Assembly (NCBI RefSeq): GCF_014851805.1
Contig: NZ_JACVAK010000001.1
Location: forward strand, 930,001 to 994,000
Reading direction: 5' to 3'
DNA: 64,000 bases
Source: Pseudoxanthomonas sp. PXM02
GTDB lineage: Bacteria; Pseudomonadota; Gammaproteobacteria; Xanthomonadales; Xanthomonadaceae
The notes below the pieces were generated by a model. It did no database searches, was not told the DNA's origin, and was given only the letters and a program-made list of their open reading frames with translations. Numbering within the stretch: the stretch's first letter is position 1; the number at the start of each line of letters is the position of its first letter. Below, one piece after another: positions 17,866 to 26,809 of this stretch. Made by a program: the position numbers and the translations under genes.

Positions 17866-18600
17866 ATGGCCATCTTCCGCACCGTCGTTTCCGCCGTGCT
17901 GCTGGGAACCCTGCTGTCCGCGACACCCGCCCCGGCCGCGCCACCGGAGCGCGTGCTGATCTTCACCAAGACGGCCGGCTTCCGCCATGACGCCATTCCC
18001 ACCGCGGTCGCGACCTTGCGCACCCTGGTGGCCGATGCGGGCATGGCGGCCGACCACACCGAGGACGCGAACGACTTCAGTGCCGCCAACCTCGCGCGCT
18101 ATCGCGTGGTGGTGTTCGCCAGCACCACCGGAGATGTGCTGGACGAGGCGCAACAGGCGGCAATGGAAGGTTTCGTCCGCGGTGGTGGCGGTTTCGTGGG
18201 TGTCCACGCCGCAGCGGACACCGAATACGACTGGCCCTGGTATGGGCGCCTCGTCGGCGCGTATTTCGCCAGCCATCCGCCGGGCCTGCAGTCGACGCAG
18301 GTGCAGCCGGAGCTCGACGGCCAGCCTGCGGGTGCACGCTGGCCGATCACCGACGAGCTGTACAACTACCGCACGAATCCGAGGCCACAGGTGCGCGTGA
18401 TCGCCACCGTGGACGAGCGCGGCTACAGCGGCGGCACCATGGGCGCCGACCACCCGATTGCGTGGTGCCATGACTACGACGGTGGTCGCAGTTGGTATAC
18501 CGGGCTGGGCCACGAGGCGAACGTGTACGCCGACGCGAACGTCATTGAGCAGCTGACGCGCGGGTTGCGTTACGCAGCATCACGGTCGGACGATTGCTGA
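17866..18600 (+). CDS. Exported ThuA-domain protein
   Basis: 244 residues; Sec signal of about 24 residues ([10 protein letters not shown] to PAPAA). The mature part is a single ThuA (trehalose-utilisation, glutamine-amidotransferase-like) domain: [50 protein letters not shown], ending [20 protein letters not shown]. ThuA domains occur in sugar metabolism, often with glycoside hydrolases or dehydrogenases, but their chemistry is not settled. No sugar genes adjoin it. Divergent from hutU. Confidence 0.9.
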   Translation: MAIFRTVVSAVLLGTLLSATPAPAAPPERVLIFTKTAGFRHDAIPTAVATLRTLVADAGMAADHTEDANDFSAANLARYRVVVFASTTGDVLDEAQQAAMEGFVRGGGGFVGVHAAADTEYDWPWYGRLVGAYFASHPPGLQSTQVQPELDGQPAGARWPITDELYNYRTNPRPQVRVIATVDERGYSGGTMGADHPIAWCHDYDGGRSWYTGLGHEANVYADANVIEQLTRGLRYAASRSDDC

Positions 18601-18602
18601 CC

Positions 18603-18638
18603 GCCACCGCGCTCCCTGAGCACGGGAAACGCGGTGGC
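18603..18638. terminator. Hairpin after the ThuA gene
   Basis: GCCACCGCG at 18603-18611 pairs with CGCGGTGGC at 18630-18638 (nine base pairs, 18-base loop), between the convergent ThuA gene and the small exported protein gene. No T run. Confidence 0.45.
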
Positions 18639-18651
18639 AACACTTCACCCT

Positions 18652-18987
18652 TCAGCGGATCGACGGATCCAGGGTGCGCAGCGCGTCGGACAGGTTGAGG
18701 TGACCGGTGCTGTTGAGGTCATCCTTGGTGTATGCGCGGCCCGGCTGGCCGGTGCAACGCGACTTGCCATCGCGCCTGGTGATGCGGCTGCCGGTCTCGC
18801 GTACGCAGTTCGCTTCGGACAAGAGCTTCTTGTCAGCGTCGGCTGCGTGCGTCGCTGACTCCGCAGCCTTCGCGGCGTCCTGCGTGGCCGGCGTCGTCGT
18901 GGGCGTCTGCTCGGCGGTGGTCTGGGCCTGTGCAGTAGCGGCAGCCAGGCCAGCGGCGAGCAAGAACATCAGAGGAAGGCGTTTCAT
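18652..18987 (-). CDS. Small exported protein with cysteine pair
   Basis: 111 residues; signal peptide MKRLPLMFLL to AQAQ (about 22 residues). The mature protein starts with a Thr/Ala/Gln-rich linker and then has EANCVRETGSRI and SRCTGQPGRAYT, two cysteines probably bonded, ending in LSDALRTLDPSIR. GGGAG lies upstream of the ATG. Family not recognised; function unknown. Confidence 0.75.
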   Translation of the reverse strand: MKRLPLMFLLAAGLAAATAQAQTTAEQTPTTTPATQDAAKAAESATHAADADKKLLSEANCVRETGSRITRRDGKSRCTGQPGRAYTKDDLNSTGHLNLSDALRTLDPSIR

Positions 18988-19075
18988 GGGCGGCTCCCGG
19001 ACGTGAATGTGACTTCACGATACGCCCCCGACACGTCCGCAGGGACCGACGTCGCACCCAGCATTCAGGCCGAAC

Positions 19076-19597
19076 TCAGGCTGACGGACAGGCAGCGCGT
19101 TCACCTTCGCGGAAGCGTTGCGCGGCCGCGGCGTCGGCCGGTTGCGGGGGAATGCCGTCGTCGAACAGTACACGCCAGACGCCGTCATCCCCGCGCTGCC
19201 AGACCGAGCCGAACCGGCCCAGCCGCGTAGCGCCGCTCTTCGGGTCCTCGTACAGCGCCGGACCGCTGGAATAGGCCGTTCGCCCGTCACCGCCCAGGGT
19301 CACGACGGCGGGGTACCAGCGCAGGATCAACACAGAACCGTTGATCAGGCCGGCCCATTCGCGGGTGATCGCGTCGCGGCCCCGCGTGGGCTTGCCGCTG
19401 ACCCCGAAGGCGGCGTCGGGGTGGAGGTGCTCGGCGAACGCGGCCGCGTCGTGGTCGGCGACCGATCGGGCGAAACTCCGTTCACGTTGCCAGACGGCGC
19501 ATTCGGCCATGCGGATGTCCTCGGGCGTGGCCGCATGGACGGGCGCGATGACGCAAGCCAGTGCCAGCAAGGACGAAAGTCGGACAGCCTGTGTCAT
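19076..19597 (-). CDS. Exported SnoaL/DUF4440-like (NTF2-fold) protein
   Basis: 173 residues from ATG 19597 with a signal peptide (MTQAVRLSSL to PVHAA). The mature domain has the DUF4440 pattern: AVWQRERSFARSVADHDAAAFAEHL, HPDAAFGVSGKPTRGRDAI, FGSVWQRGDDGVWRVLFDDG. NTF2-fold proteins of this group are often small binding or isomerase-like proteins of unknown substrate. It diverges from the phosphodiesterase gene with a 57-base gap, so their promoters must overlap. Confidence 0.85.
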   Translation of the reverse strand: MTQAVRLSSLLALACVIAPVHAATPEDIRMAECAVWQRERSFARSVADHDAAAFAEHLHPDAAFGVSGKPTRGRDAITREWAGLINGSVLILRWYPAVVTLGGDGRTAYSSGPALYEDPKSGATRLGRFGSVWQRGDDGVWRVLFDDGIPPQPADAAAAQRFREGERAACPSA

Positions 19598-19654
19598 GCG
19601 GATGCCCCCGGAGTCTGCCAAGCTGTACGCGATTTCAGCTTCTGCACGTACCGC

Positions 19655-20920
19655 ATGCGCCTGCCATTGGTCAGGGTGACGGTGCTGGCGCTCCTGCTAG
19701 GGACAGCCGGCTGCACCACCACCCGCCCCTCCTTGCCCGCGACGCCTCCTGCCCCGCACAGCGTCGTCCTGATCTCCATCGATGGCCTGCCGGCCAGCGC
19801 CTTGGGCCGCGGCAACACGCCCGTCCTCGATGCGCTCGCCCGCGACGGCGTGCGCGCCGAATGGATGAACCCGTCCTACCCGGTGCTGACGTTCCCGAAC
19901 CACTTCACCCTGGTGACCGGCCTGCGGCCCGACCGCCACGGCATCATCCACAACAGCATGCGCGACGACGCCGTCGGCGGCTTCAAGGTGGCCGACAAGA
20001 CGGCCGGCGCCGATGCACGCTGGTGGCAGGGCGAACCGATCTGGAACACCGCCGAAAAAGCCGGCCTGCGCACCGCCATCTGGGCCTGGCCGGGCAACGC
20101 GGCCCCGATCGAGGGACTGCGCCCGACGCGCTGGGTGCCCTATTCGCCCGAGATCAGTTCCGCCGACCGCGCCGACCAGGTGGCGGCGTGGATGACCGAA
20201 CCGGCCACGACTCGCCCGCGGCTGGCCGCGCTGTACTTCGAGCGCGTCGACAACGTCGGCCATGACCAGGGACCCGAGGCACCAGAAACCCACGCCGCGA
20301 TCCGCGAAGTGGACGCCGCCGTCGGCCGGCTGGTGCAGGCGCTCGACGCGCACGGACTGCGTGCCAGCACCGATGTGGTGGTCGTGTCCGACCACGGCAT
20401 GGCACCGGTGCGGCCGGACCAGTACATCGCGATCGAAGACATGGCCACGATCGAGCAGGCCGAAGCGGTCAGCACCGGCCAGGTGATCGGCTTCAATCCG
20501 CGCGCAGGCCACGAAGCGGCCACCTACCAGCGCCTGCTCGGCCGCCATGCGCACTACACCTGCTGGCGCAAGCAGGACCTGCCGGCACGCTGGCACTACG
20601 GCACGCATCCGCGCATCCCCGCGATCGTCTGCCAGTTCGACGAAGGGTGGAACGGACTGCCGGCCGCACAACTGGCCCGTGCGACGACGGAGCACCTCAA
20701 CCGCGGCTCGCACGGCTACGACAACGCGTTTCCGTCGATGCGGGCGGTGTTCGTGGCGGCCGGCCCGAGTTTCCGTCATGGCATGACGCTGCCCGCGTTC
20801 GACAACGTGGACGTCTACCCGTTGCTGGCGAGGCTGCTGGGCGTCACCCCGGCGCGCAATGATGGCTCGTCCGACGTGTTCACCCCCGTGCTGACGCCGC
20901 GGACCGACACCGCCCATTGA
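19655..20920 (+). CDS. Ectonucleotide pyrophosphatase/phosphodiesterase-like lipoprotein
   Basis: 421 residues; lipoprotein signal with TAGC (Cys20). Alkaline-phosphatase superfamily, NPP branch: metal-binding Asp43 in SIDGLPAS, nucleophile Thr79 in VLTFPNHFTLVTGLRPD, then ERVDNVGHDQGPEA and VVSDHGMAP supplying the other zinc ligands, and HGYDN near the end. NPPs cleave phosphodiester or pyrophosphate bonds of nucleotides or choline lipids. As a surface or periplasmic lipoprotein it probably scavenges phosphate or nucleosides. Stands alone; the DNA repair gene follows after 49 bases. Confidence 0.92.
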   Translation: MRLPLVRVTVLALLLGTAGCTTTRPSLPATPPAPHSVVLISIDGLPASALGRGNTPVLDALARDGVRAEWMNPSYPVLTFPNHFTLVTGLRPDRHGIIHNSMRDDAVGGFKVADKTAGADARWWQGEPIWNTAEKAGLRTAIWAWPGNAAPIEGLRPTRWVPYSPEISSADRADQVAAWMTEPATTRPRLAALYFERVDNVGHDQGPEAPETHAAIREVDAAVGRLVQALDAHGLRASTDVVVVSDHGMAPVRPDQYIAIEDMATIEQAEAVSTGQVIGFNPRAGHEAATYQRLLGRHAHYTCWRKQDLPARWHYGTHPRIPAIVCQFDEGWNGLPAAQLARATTEHLNRGSHGYDNAFPSMRAVFVAAGPSFRHGMTLPAFDNVDVYPLLARLLGVTPARNDGSSDVFTPVLTPRTDTAH

Positions 20921-20969
20921 TGTCCGGAAACGGCGAGTCCGTGCGCAGGGGCGGTGCTAGCCTGCGCAC

Positions 20970-22469
20970 ATGCCCGCTGCCGATGCCACCGCCCTGCCCG
21001 ATCCGCGCGTCTGCGAACAGGCGCGCCTGAGTCGCGACGCGCGCTTCGACGGCCTGTTCTTCACCGCAGTCACCAGCACGCGCATCTATTGCCGGCCGGT
21101 CTGCCCGGCGCCCGCACCGAAACCCGCCAACATCGTGTACTACCGCCATGCCGCAGCAGCGGAGGCAGCAGGATTTCGTCCCTGCCTGCGCTGCCGCCCG
21201 GAACTCGCGCCCGGCGACGGCGCATGGCGACGTGGCGATGACGTGGTGGCGCGCGCCTTGAAGCTCATCGAACAGGGCGCGCTGGTCGATGCGCCCTTGT
21301 CGACGTTGGCCGACAAGGTGGGATTGGGCGAACGGCAGCTGCGTCGCCTCTTCAGCGAACGGCTGGGCGCCACACCCAACGAGGTGCACGGCACGCGCCG
21401 CCTGCTGTTCGCCAAGCAGCTGTTGACCGAGACCGCGCTGCCGATCACGCAGGTGGCGCTGGCGGCGGGCTTCGGCAGCCTCACCCGTTTCAACACCGCG
21501 TTCCGCGAGGAGTACCGCATGGCGCCGCGGGAACTACGCAAGCGCGATGTGCCGCCCGCGGACGACGGTGTGACGCTGCGGCTCGGCTATCGCCCGCCCT
21601 ACGACCTGACGGCGATGCTGGATTTCCTGCGCGGGCGTGCATTGCCCGGCGTTGAAGCGGTGGACGACCGCAGCTACCGGCGCGTGGTCGGCACGGCCGA
21701 CGCCCCGGGCTGGCTGCGTGTCAGTGCCTGGGGCGGCGATGCGCATGCGCTCAGGCTGGAACTGCATGGCGCCGCGCCGGCCGGCCTGCTGGGCATCGTG
21801 CAGCGGCTGCGTCGCATGTTCGACCTCGACGCGGATCCGCACGTCATCGCGCAGGCGCTTGGCGGCGATGCGCGCCTGCGCCCGTTGCTGGAGGCACGCC
21901 CCGGACTGCGGCTGCCGAGTGGCTGGGACGGTTTCGAGATCGCGGTGCGCGCGGTGATCGGCCAGCAGGTCAGCGTGGCCGCCGCACGCACGCTGACCGC
22001 GCGGTTGGCGCAACGACACGGCACACCGCTGCCGGTCGCGTTCGACGGGTTGACGCACCTGTTCCCGACGCCGGACCGGCTGGCCGATGTCGACCTGACC
22101 GAAATCGGCCTGACCCGTGCGCGCGCCGACACGATCCGCGGACTGTCGCGCGCGTTGCTGGAGGGCCGCGTCGACTTCAATCCCGAGCGGACGCTGGAGG
22201 ATTTCACCTCGCGCTGGGTCGCGTTGCCCGGCATCGGTCCGTGGACCGCGCACTACATGGCGCTGCGCGCGCTCGGCCATCCGGATGCATTTCCCGCCGA
22301 CGACCTGGTGCTGCAGAAGGCCGTCCCCACCGATGGCGTGCGCATGACCGCCAAAGCATTGACCGCGCGCGCGGAAGCGTGGCGGCCGTGGCGCGCGTAT
22401 GCGGTGATCCATGTATGGAAGGGCAGCATGGCGGCAGCGAAGCCCTCCGCTGTTGTGGGAGCGACGTAA
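20970..22469 (+). CDS. alkA: Ada-AlkA fusion: DNA-3-methyladenine glycosylase with Ada sensor and AraC HTH
   Basis: 499 residues. Residues 1-80 are the Ada zinc domain with cysteines 41, 45, 72 and 75 (YCRPVCP and PCLRCRPE); in Ada one of these accepts the methyl group from phosphotriesters. Residues about 90-190 are an AraC-type double HTH. The rest is AlkA: an N-terminal saddle domain, then the HhH-GPD fold with LPGIGPWTAHYMA and catalytic Asp445 in FPADD. It removes alkylated purines and probably activates repair genes when methylated. The last codons, giving VVGAT and stop TAA, come from the palindromic repeat that begins at 22454. ogt follows 78 bases later. Confidence 0.95.
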   Translation: MPAADATALPDPRVCEQARLSRDARFDGLFFTAVTSTRIYCRPVCPAPAPKPANIVYYRHAAAAEAAGFRPCLRCRPELAPGDGAWRRGDDVVARALKLIEQGALVDAPLSTLADKVGLGERQLRRLFSERLGATPNEVHGTRRLLFAKQLLTETALPITQVALAAGFGSLTRFNTAFREEYRMAPRELRKRDVPPADDGVTLRLGYRPPYDLTAMLDFLRGRALPGVEAVDDRSYRRVVGTADAPGWLRVSAWGGDAHALRLELHGAAPAGLLGIVQRLRRMFDLDADPHVIAQALGGDARLRPLLEARPGLRLPSGWDGFEIAVRAVIGQQVSVAAARTLTARLAQRHGTPLPVAFDGLTHLFPTPDRLADVDLTEIGLTRARADTIRGLSRALLEGRVDFNPERTLEDFTSRWVALPGIGPWTAHYMALRALGHPDAFPADDLVLQKAVPTDGVRMTAKALTARAEAWRPWRAYAVIHVWKGSMAAAKPSAVVGAT

Positions 22470-22520
22470 GTCGCGATGAAGCTTTACCGATGACCCATCG
22501 CGACTTACGTCGCTCCCACA
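22454..22520. repeat. Palindromic repeat (REP-like), copy 1
   Basis: 67 bases. Arms of about 25 bases, TGTGGGAGCGACGTAAGTCG and its reverse complement, flank a short non-palindromic middle. Each arm also folds alone into GCGAC-GTAA-GTCGC, a five-base-pair stem with a GNRA tetraloop. Lies between alkA and ogt and overlaps the alkA 3' end. Confidence 0.9.
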
Positions 22521-22547
22521 TCCAAGCTGCCCTATCCTGCCCACGCC

Positions 22548-23045
22548 ATGATCCTCTTCCGCCATCTCGACAGCCCCGTCGGCACGCTGACCATCGCCGC
22601 GACGGATGCCGGCCTGCATGCGATCGAGTTCCCCCGCAACCGACATCCGGCGGACCGGCAAGGATGGACGGAAGGCGACCACGCCGTGATCGATCTCGCT
22701 GCGCGCCAGTTGGACGAATACTTCGCAGCCACGCGGCGTGCGTTCGATCTGCCGCTGGCACCGCGTGGCACCGAGTTCCAGCGCACGGTGTGGATGACGC
22801 TGGCGGGCATCGGCTATGGCGACACGATCAGCTACGCACAGTTGGCGCAACGCGTGGGCAAGCCGACCGCGATGCGTGCGGTGGGCGCGGCGAACGGACG
22901 CAATCCGCTGCCGATCGTGCTGCCCTGCCATCGGGTCATTGGCGCGGACGGGTCGCTGACCGGCTTCGGTGGCGGCCTGCCGACCAAGCAGTTCCTGTTG
23001 CAGTTGGAAGGCGCGCTGCCGCCGGCCGACGACCTGTTCGGCTGA
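22548..23045 (+). CDS. ogt: Methylated-DNA--protein-cysteine methyltransferase
   Basis: 165 residues. It repairs O6-methylguanine by irreversible transfer of the methyl group to Cys127 in the PCHRV motif (126-130); the HTH arginine finger lies in [22 protein letters not shown] and the C-terminal GFGGGL is present. Length and order match the single-domain Ogt type. Follows the Ada-AlkA fusion in the same direction, which makes an alkylation-repair pair. The palindromic repeat between them may act on the joint mRNA. Confidence 0.95.
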   Translation: MILFRHLDSPVGTLTIAATDAGLHAIEFPRNRHPADRQGWTEGDHAVIDLAARQLDEYFAATRRAFDLPLAPRGTEFQRTVWMTLAGIGYGDTISYAQLAQRVGKPTAMRAVGAANGRNPLPIVLPCHRVIGADGSLTGFGGGLPTKQFLLQLEGALPPADDLFG

Positions 23046-23049
23046 CCGG

Positions 23050-23811
23050 CTACATGCCGCGGAATCGCTGCTGGAACGCAGCGCTGACTGGCAGCACGTC
23101 GCTGCGACCCTTGATGCTGAGCTGCTGCCGGCCGAGTTCGTCCTTGCGTACGCGGTCGATCGCCTGCACGCGCACCAGGACGCCACGGTGCACCTGCCAG
23201 AACACATCCGGATCCAGGCCACCGAGCAGTTCCTTCAATGGCATGCGGATGATGGCCTCGTCGGTGGCGGTCGCCACGCGCACGTACTTGTCCTGCGCCT
23301 GGAAGAACAGCACGTCGTCGACGGCGATCATGCGCACGCTGTCGCCGACGCTGGCGGTGATCCAGCGGATCAGCCGATCGCCCTGCGGCCGCAGGCGGGC
23401 CTCCAGATCGTCGATGAGGGTGCGCAGATCGGGCTTGCGCGCATCGGCCAGCCGCTCGCGTACGCGCGCGACCGCCTGCTCCAGCCGCGCGTCCTGCACG
23501 GGCTTGAGCAGATAGTCGGCCGCGCCGGCCTCGAAGGCCCGGATCGCGTAGTCCTCGTACGCCGTGGTGAAGACGACCAGGCCGCCTTGCGCCACCACCT
23601 GTCGCGCGACATCCAGCCCGCTGACGCCGGGCATGCGGATATCGAGGAAGGCGACCCGCGGGCGATGCTGCGCGACGGCCTCCATCGCCGACACGCCGTC
23701 CTCGCAGATCGCCACCACGTCGAGCTCCGGCCACGCCACGCGCAACTGCTGCTGCAGCGCGCGGCGCTGAGGCGCTTCGTCTTCGGCGATCAGGGCGGTG
23801 ACCGGCGTCAT
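23050..23811 (-). CDS. LytTR family response regulator
   Basis: 253 residues from ATG 23811 (MTPVTALIAEDE). Receiver domain with phospho-acceptor Asp57 in AFLDIRMPGVSG and the Lys in YLLKPV, linked by a helix to a C-terminal LytTR DNA-binding domain (VLFFQAQDKYVRVATA, FWQVHRGVLVRVQAIDRV, LPVSAAFQQRF). Its ATG overlaps the TGA of the sensor kinase gene (ATGA). Convergent with ogt, four bases between stops. LytTR regulators bind paired direct repeats; none was searched for. Confidence 0.93.
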   Translation of the reverse strand: MTPVTALIAEDEAPQRRALQQQLRVAWPELDVVAICEDGVSAMEAVAQHRPRVAFLDIRMPGVSGLDVARQVVAQGGLVVFTTAYEDYAIRAFEAGAADYLLKPVQDARLEQAVARVRERLADARKPDLRTLIDDLEARLRPQGDRLIRWITASVGDSVRMIAVDDVLFFQAQDKYVRVATATDEAIIRMPLKELLGGLDPDVFWQVHRGVLVRVQAIDRVRKDELGRQQLSIKGRSDVLPVSAAFQQRFRGM

Positions 23812-25037
23812 GAGGACGACCCTATCGGCACGCGGATCTCGGCGCAAACTCCGCGCCCGGAATCACCGGCCGTCAGCGAGAACATGGCCTGCGTGCCGTA
23901 GCGCGCGGCCAGTTGTTCACGGACATTCGCCAGCCCCATCCCCGTGCTCAGGCCGGGCTGCAGGCCGGCGCCATCGTCGCTGACGCGGACGCGCAAGCCG
24001 GCACCGTCGCGCACTGCGGCCACCTCAACCCGCCCCGCGCCGGGGCGCGGCTCGATGCCGTGCTTGATCGCGTTCTCCACCAGCGTGATCAGCAGCGACG
24101 GCGGGAACGGCAGCGCGCGTAGCGATTCATCCGCCTGCACGGCGTACGCCAGTCGCCCGCCCATGCGCACCTGCATCAGCGCCAGGTAGCTCGCGCAGAT
24201 ATCGAGCTGTTGGCCCAGCGTCGCATGCAGGCTGCGGTCTTCGCGCAGCTTGGGAATGGTGGCGCGCAGGAAGTCGACCAGCGCGTCGAGCGTGGCCTCG
24301 GCCTGCACCGGATCCTGCCGCACCAGCGCGCGCACCGAGGCCAGCGTGTTGAACAGGAAGTGCGGTTCGACCTGTGCCTGCAGCACGCCGAGGCGAAGAT
24401 CGGCCTCGTGCACGCGTCCTTCCAGCGCGTGCACTTCACGCGCATGGTGGTGGTCGTCCCAGCGACGACGCTCGCTGAAATACGCCCGCAGTGCCAAGCC
24501 GCCACCGAACAGTCCGTAGATGAGCACCAGCGCGGCGACATTGATCGCCAGTCCTATCGCCTTCAGCAGCGGTGCGGGCGGCACTACCTGCTCGGGCATC
24601 GGCAGGCCCGCGGCCAGCATGCCCGGTCGGATCAGCTGGTCGAGGTACGACGATGCCACGCGGTCGACGAAGAAGCTCAGCACCATGCCGACCAGCACTG
24701 CCACCACCACCGCCTTGCGCTCGCGTGCCTCCGGCCAGCGCAGGTGGCGCACCGCCGTGGCCAACGCCGGCCCCAGTGTCGCCATCAGGCTGAAGGCGAC
24801 GAACTGGGTCGCCGTCACCTTCAACGCGATATCGAACTGCCGTACCGCGAGCCCGGTGCCCGCCCCGATGAAGCCCGCCACCACCACGATGATGCTGCAG
24901 AACAACAGACTGCGGCCCGCCAGCCAACGGGAGCCGAACACCGGATACCGGCGATAGCGGCTCAGTACCGAGCCACCGCCAACGAGTACGTCGGCGGGCA
25001 GCGGCTGCGTCAGCGCATAGTCCTGTCGCGTGGTCAC
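23808..25037 (-). CDS. LytS-type sensor histidine kinase
   Basis: 409 residues with a GTG start at 25037 that overlaps the stop of the serine hydrolase gene (GTGA). Four membrane segments in the first 190 residues (for example FCSIIVVVAGFIGAGTG and AVVVAVLVGMVLSFFV), then a His_kinase domain with the acceptor histidine in EPHFLFNTLASV, and an ATPase domain with LVENAIKHGI and DDGAGL. Pairs with the LytTR regulator that overlaps it. No extracytoplasmic domain is evident, so the signal is probably sensed within the membrane or via the coupled hydrolase. Confidence 0.93.
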   Translation of the reverse strand: MTTRQDYALTQPLPADVLVGGGSVLSRYRRYPVFGSRWLAGRSLLFCSIIVVVAGFIGAGTGLAVRQFDIALKVTATQFVAFSLMATLGPALATAVRHLRWPEARERKAVVVAVLVGMVLSFFVDRVASSYLDQLIRPGMLAAGLPMPEQVVPPAPLLKAIGLAINVAALVLIYGLFGGGLALRAYFSERRRWDDHHHAREVHALEGRVHEADLRLGVLQAQVEPHFLFNTLASVRALVRQDPVQAEATLDALVDFLRATIPKLREDRSLHATLGQQLDICASYLALMQVRMGGRLAYAVQADESLRALPFPPSLLITLVENAIKHGIEPRPGAGRVEVAAVRDGAGLRVRVSDDGAGLQPGLSTGMGLANVREQLAARYGTQAMFSLTAGDSGRGVCAEIRVPIGSSS

Positions 25038-26665
25038 TGCTTCTCGCCCCGCAGTTGCTGGCCGGCCTGCTTCAACGTCAACGCGGCGACCTTGCCGGCG
25101 GCATCGCGCTCGAAGCGGATTTCCGCGCCCACCGCATCCATCACGAACACATCGCGCTCCACCGCCTGCACGGGCAGTGCAGGCTGTCCGGTGCCCTGGA
25201 TGGTCAACGCATCGCCCTGCACCTTCACCGTCAGCCCGAAGCCCGGCACGAGCGGATACTCGCCTTCATAGTCGCGCAGCGTGGCGGGATCGACGGCGAA
25301 CGCCGGCGTCGCGACCGCCTTGTCGATGCGCGTGGCCGGCAGTGCGCCCCCCATCTGCATCCAGGTGAAGGTGTAACCGTTCGCGCCGCGTTGCGGCCGC
25401 AGGACGGCATCGAAGTCACGCGGATAGAAGTCGCCCGCGCTGTCGTAACTCATCGCGTACGTACCCTGCCCTGCGGGCTGGATTTCCAGCGCATTGCCCT
25501 TCCGGCGCAGCGTCATTTTCATGCCGCCGGCCAACGCGTAGTCGCCCACCAATGCGTCGAGCAGCGCGGCATCAGGTGTGGCTTCCAGGCGCGGCGCACC
25601 GAGCGGAAGGCTGGCATCGACCAGGTGCAGGCCCAGCGACCCGAGGCTGCCGATCGAGTTCCAGGTCGTATCGGAGAGGATCACTACGCCACGGCGTTTC
25701 TCCTTGTCGAACGAGACGAAGGACGAGAAGCCTCCCGTGCCGCCCTCGTGCACATGCACGGTGCGTCCGCCGACCGGCATCAGCATCCAGTTCATCGCCA
25801 TCGGGGGCGCGTCGGACACCTTCTGCTGCGACAGCTTCAGTGCAGGCGCGATAGCGCTTGCCTCCGCGTCGAGCTGTCCCTGCAAGTAGCGGACCATGTC
25901 GTCGAGTGTGGCGCGCGCGCCGCCCACACCGGCGAGATTGGTCTGGAAATGCCAGGCGGACGTCGGTCGCGCATTCGGCGTATGCCCGGCCGCCGCGCGA
26001 ACGCCTGCGGGCGGGGTGTTGATGTAGGCGTGCTCCATGCCGAGTGGCGCGAACAGTCGCTGCTTCATCAGCGTTTCCAGATCCGTGCCGGCGCGGTGGG
26101 CAACTGCGAACGACAGCACCATCGACGCGAAGTTGGAGTACTCGAACTTCGTCCCCGGCGCGGCGTCCAGGGTCACGTCGCCCAGCGACGCGAGCAGTGC
26201 GGCCTCGTCCAGCTTCGCGTACGGATCCGTCATGTCGGGCGCCCCCATGCGTGATGGCAGCGCCGGCAATCCGGAGGTGTGGGTCACGACATGCCGCAGA
26301 AGAATGGGCTTGCCCTGGAAGTCGGGCAGCTTCGTGCCCGGTGGCAGCCATGCCGACAGCGGATCATCCAGCGATCCGTTGCCCTGGGAGATCAGGTCGG
26401 CCAGCAGCGCGGCGGTCATCGTCTTGGTGACGGAGCCGATTTCGAACGCCGTGTCGGGTCCGATGCGCGACGTGTCCTTGGCATCCGCACACTGGAAGGT
26501 GCGGGCCACCGACCCGTTCTCGACAATGGCCACCGCCATGCAGGCACCGGTCCGGTCGCCCTGCAGGCGCTGGCTGACGGTATCGGCGAGCGAGGCATCG
26601 GTCATCGCATGGGCGGAACCGCTGGCGATCGCCAGCGTCAGGGCAAGGGTGTGTGCGTAGGGCAT
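25034..26665 (-). CDS. Exported class C beta-lactamase-like serine hydrolase
   Basis: 543 residues; signal peptide cleaved after AHA (residue 20). The N-terminal 380 residues are a beta-lactamase/penicillin-binding-protein fold: SVTK (78-81) with nucleophile Ser78, YSN (176-178), and HEGGTGG in place of the KTG strand. The C-terminal 150 residues look like a lipocalin-like DUF3471-type extension (LRDYEGEYPLVPGFGL). Members include esterases, D-aminopeptidases and AmpC-like enzymes; an extension of this type argues against a plain antibiotic lactamase. ATG 26665 has AGGAG eight bases upstream. Its stop overlaps the sensor kinase start. Confidence 0.9.
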   Translation of the reverse strand: MPYAHTLALTLAIASGSAHAMTDASLADTVSQRLQGDRTGACMAVAIVENGSVARTFQCADAKDTSRIGPDTAFEIGSVTKTMTAALLADLISQGNGSLDDPLSAWLPPGTKLPDFQGKPILLRHVVTHTSGLPALPSRMGAPDMTDPYAKLDEAALLASLGDVTLDAAPGTKFEYSNFASMVLSFAVAHRAGTDLETLMKQRLFAPLGMEHAYINTPPAGVRAAAGHTPNARPTSAWHFQTNLAGVGGARATLDDMVRYLQGQLDAEASAIAPALKLSQQKVSDAPPMAMNWMLMPVGGRTVHVHEGGTGGFSSFVSFDKEKRRGVVILSDTTWNSIGSLGSLGLHLVDASLPLGAPRLEATPDAALLDALVGDYALAGGMKMTLRRKGNALEIQPAGQGTYAMSYDSAGDFYPRDFDAVLRPQRGANGYTFTWMQMGGALPATRIDKAVATPAFAVDPATLRDYEGEYPLVPGFGLTVKVQGDALTIQGTGQPALPVQAVERDVFVMDAVGAEIRFERDAAGKVAALTLKQAGQQLRGEKQ

Positions 26666-26809
26666 GGCGCGGCTCCTGAGGGGACGGAGGCCATGCTGCC
26701 GTGCCTTCTCCATCGCCATGCGGACATCGGATGGACGCCGGCCTGCCCGCGACGGAACCCCCGATCCGGCCGATGATCCGCCACGCGGCGACGTCATCCT
26801 CCGGCCGCC

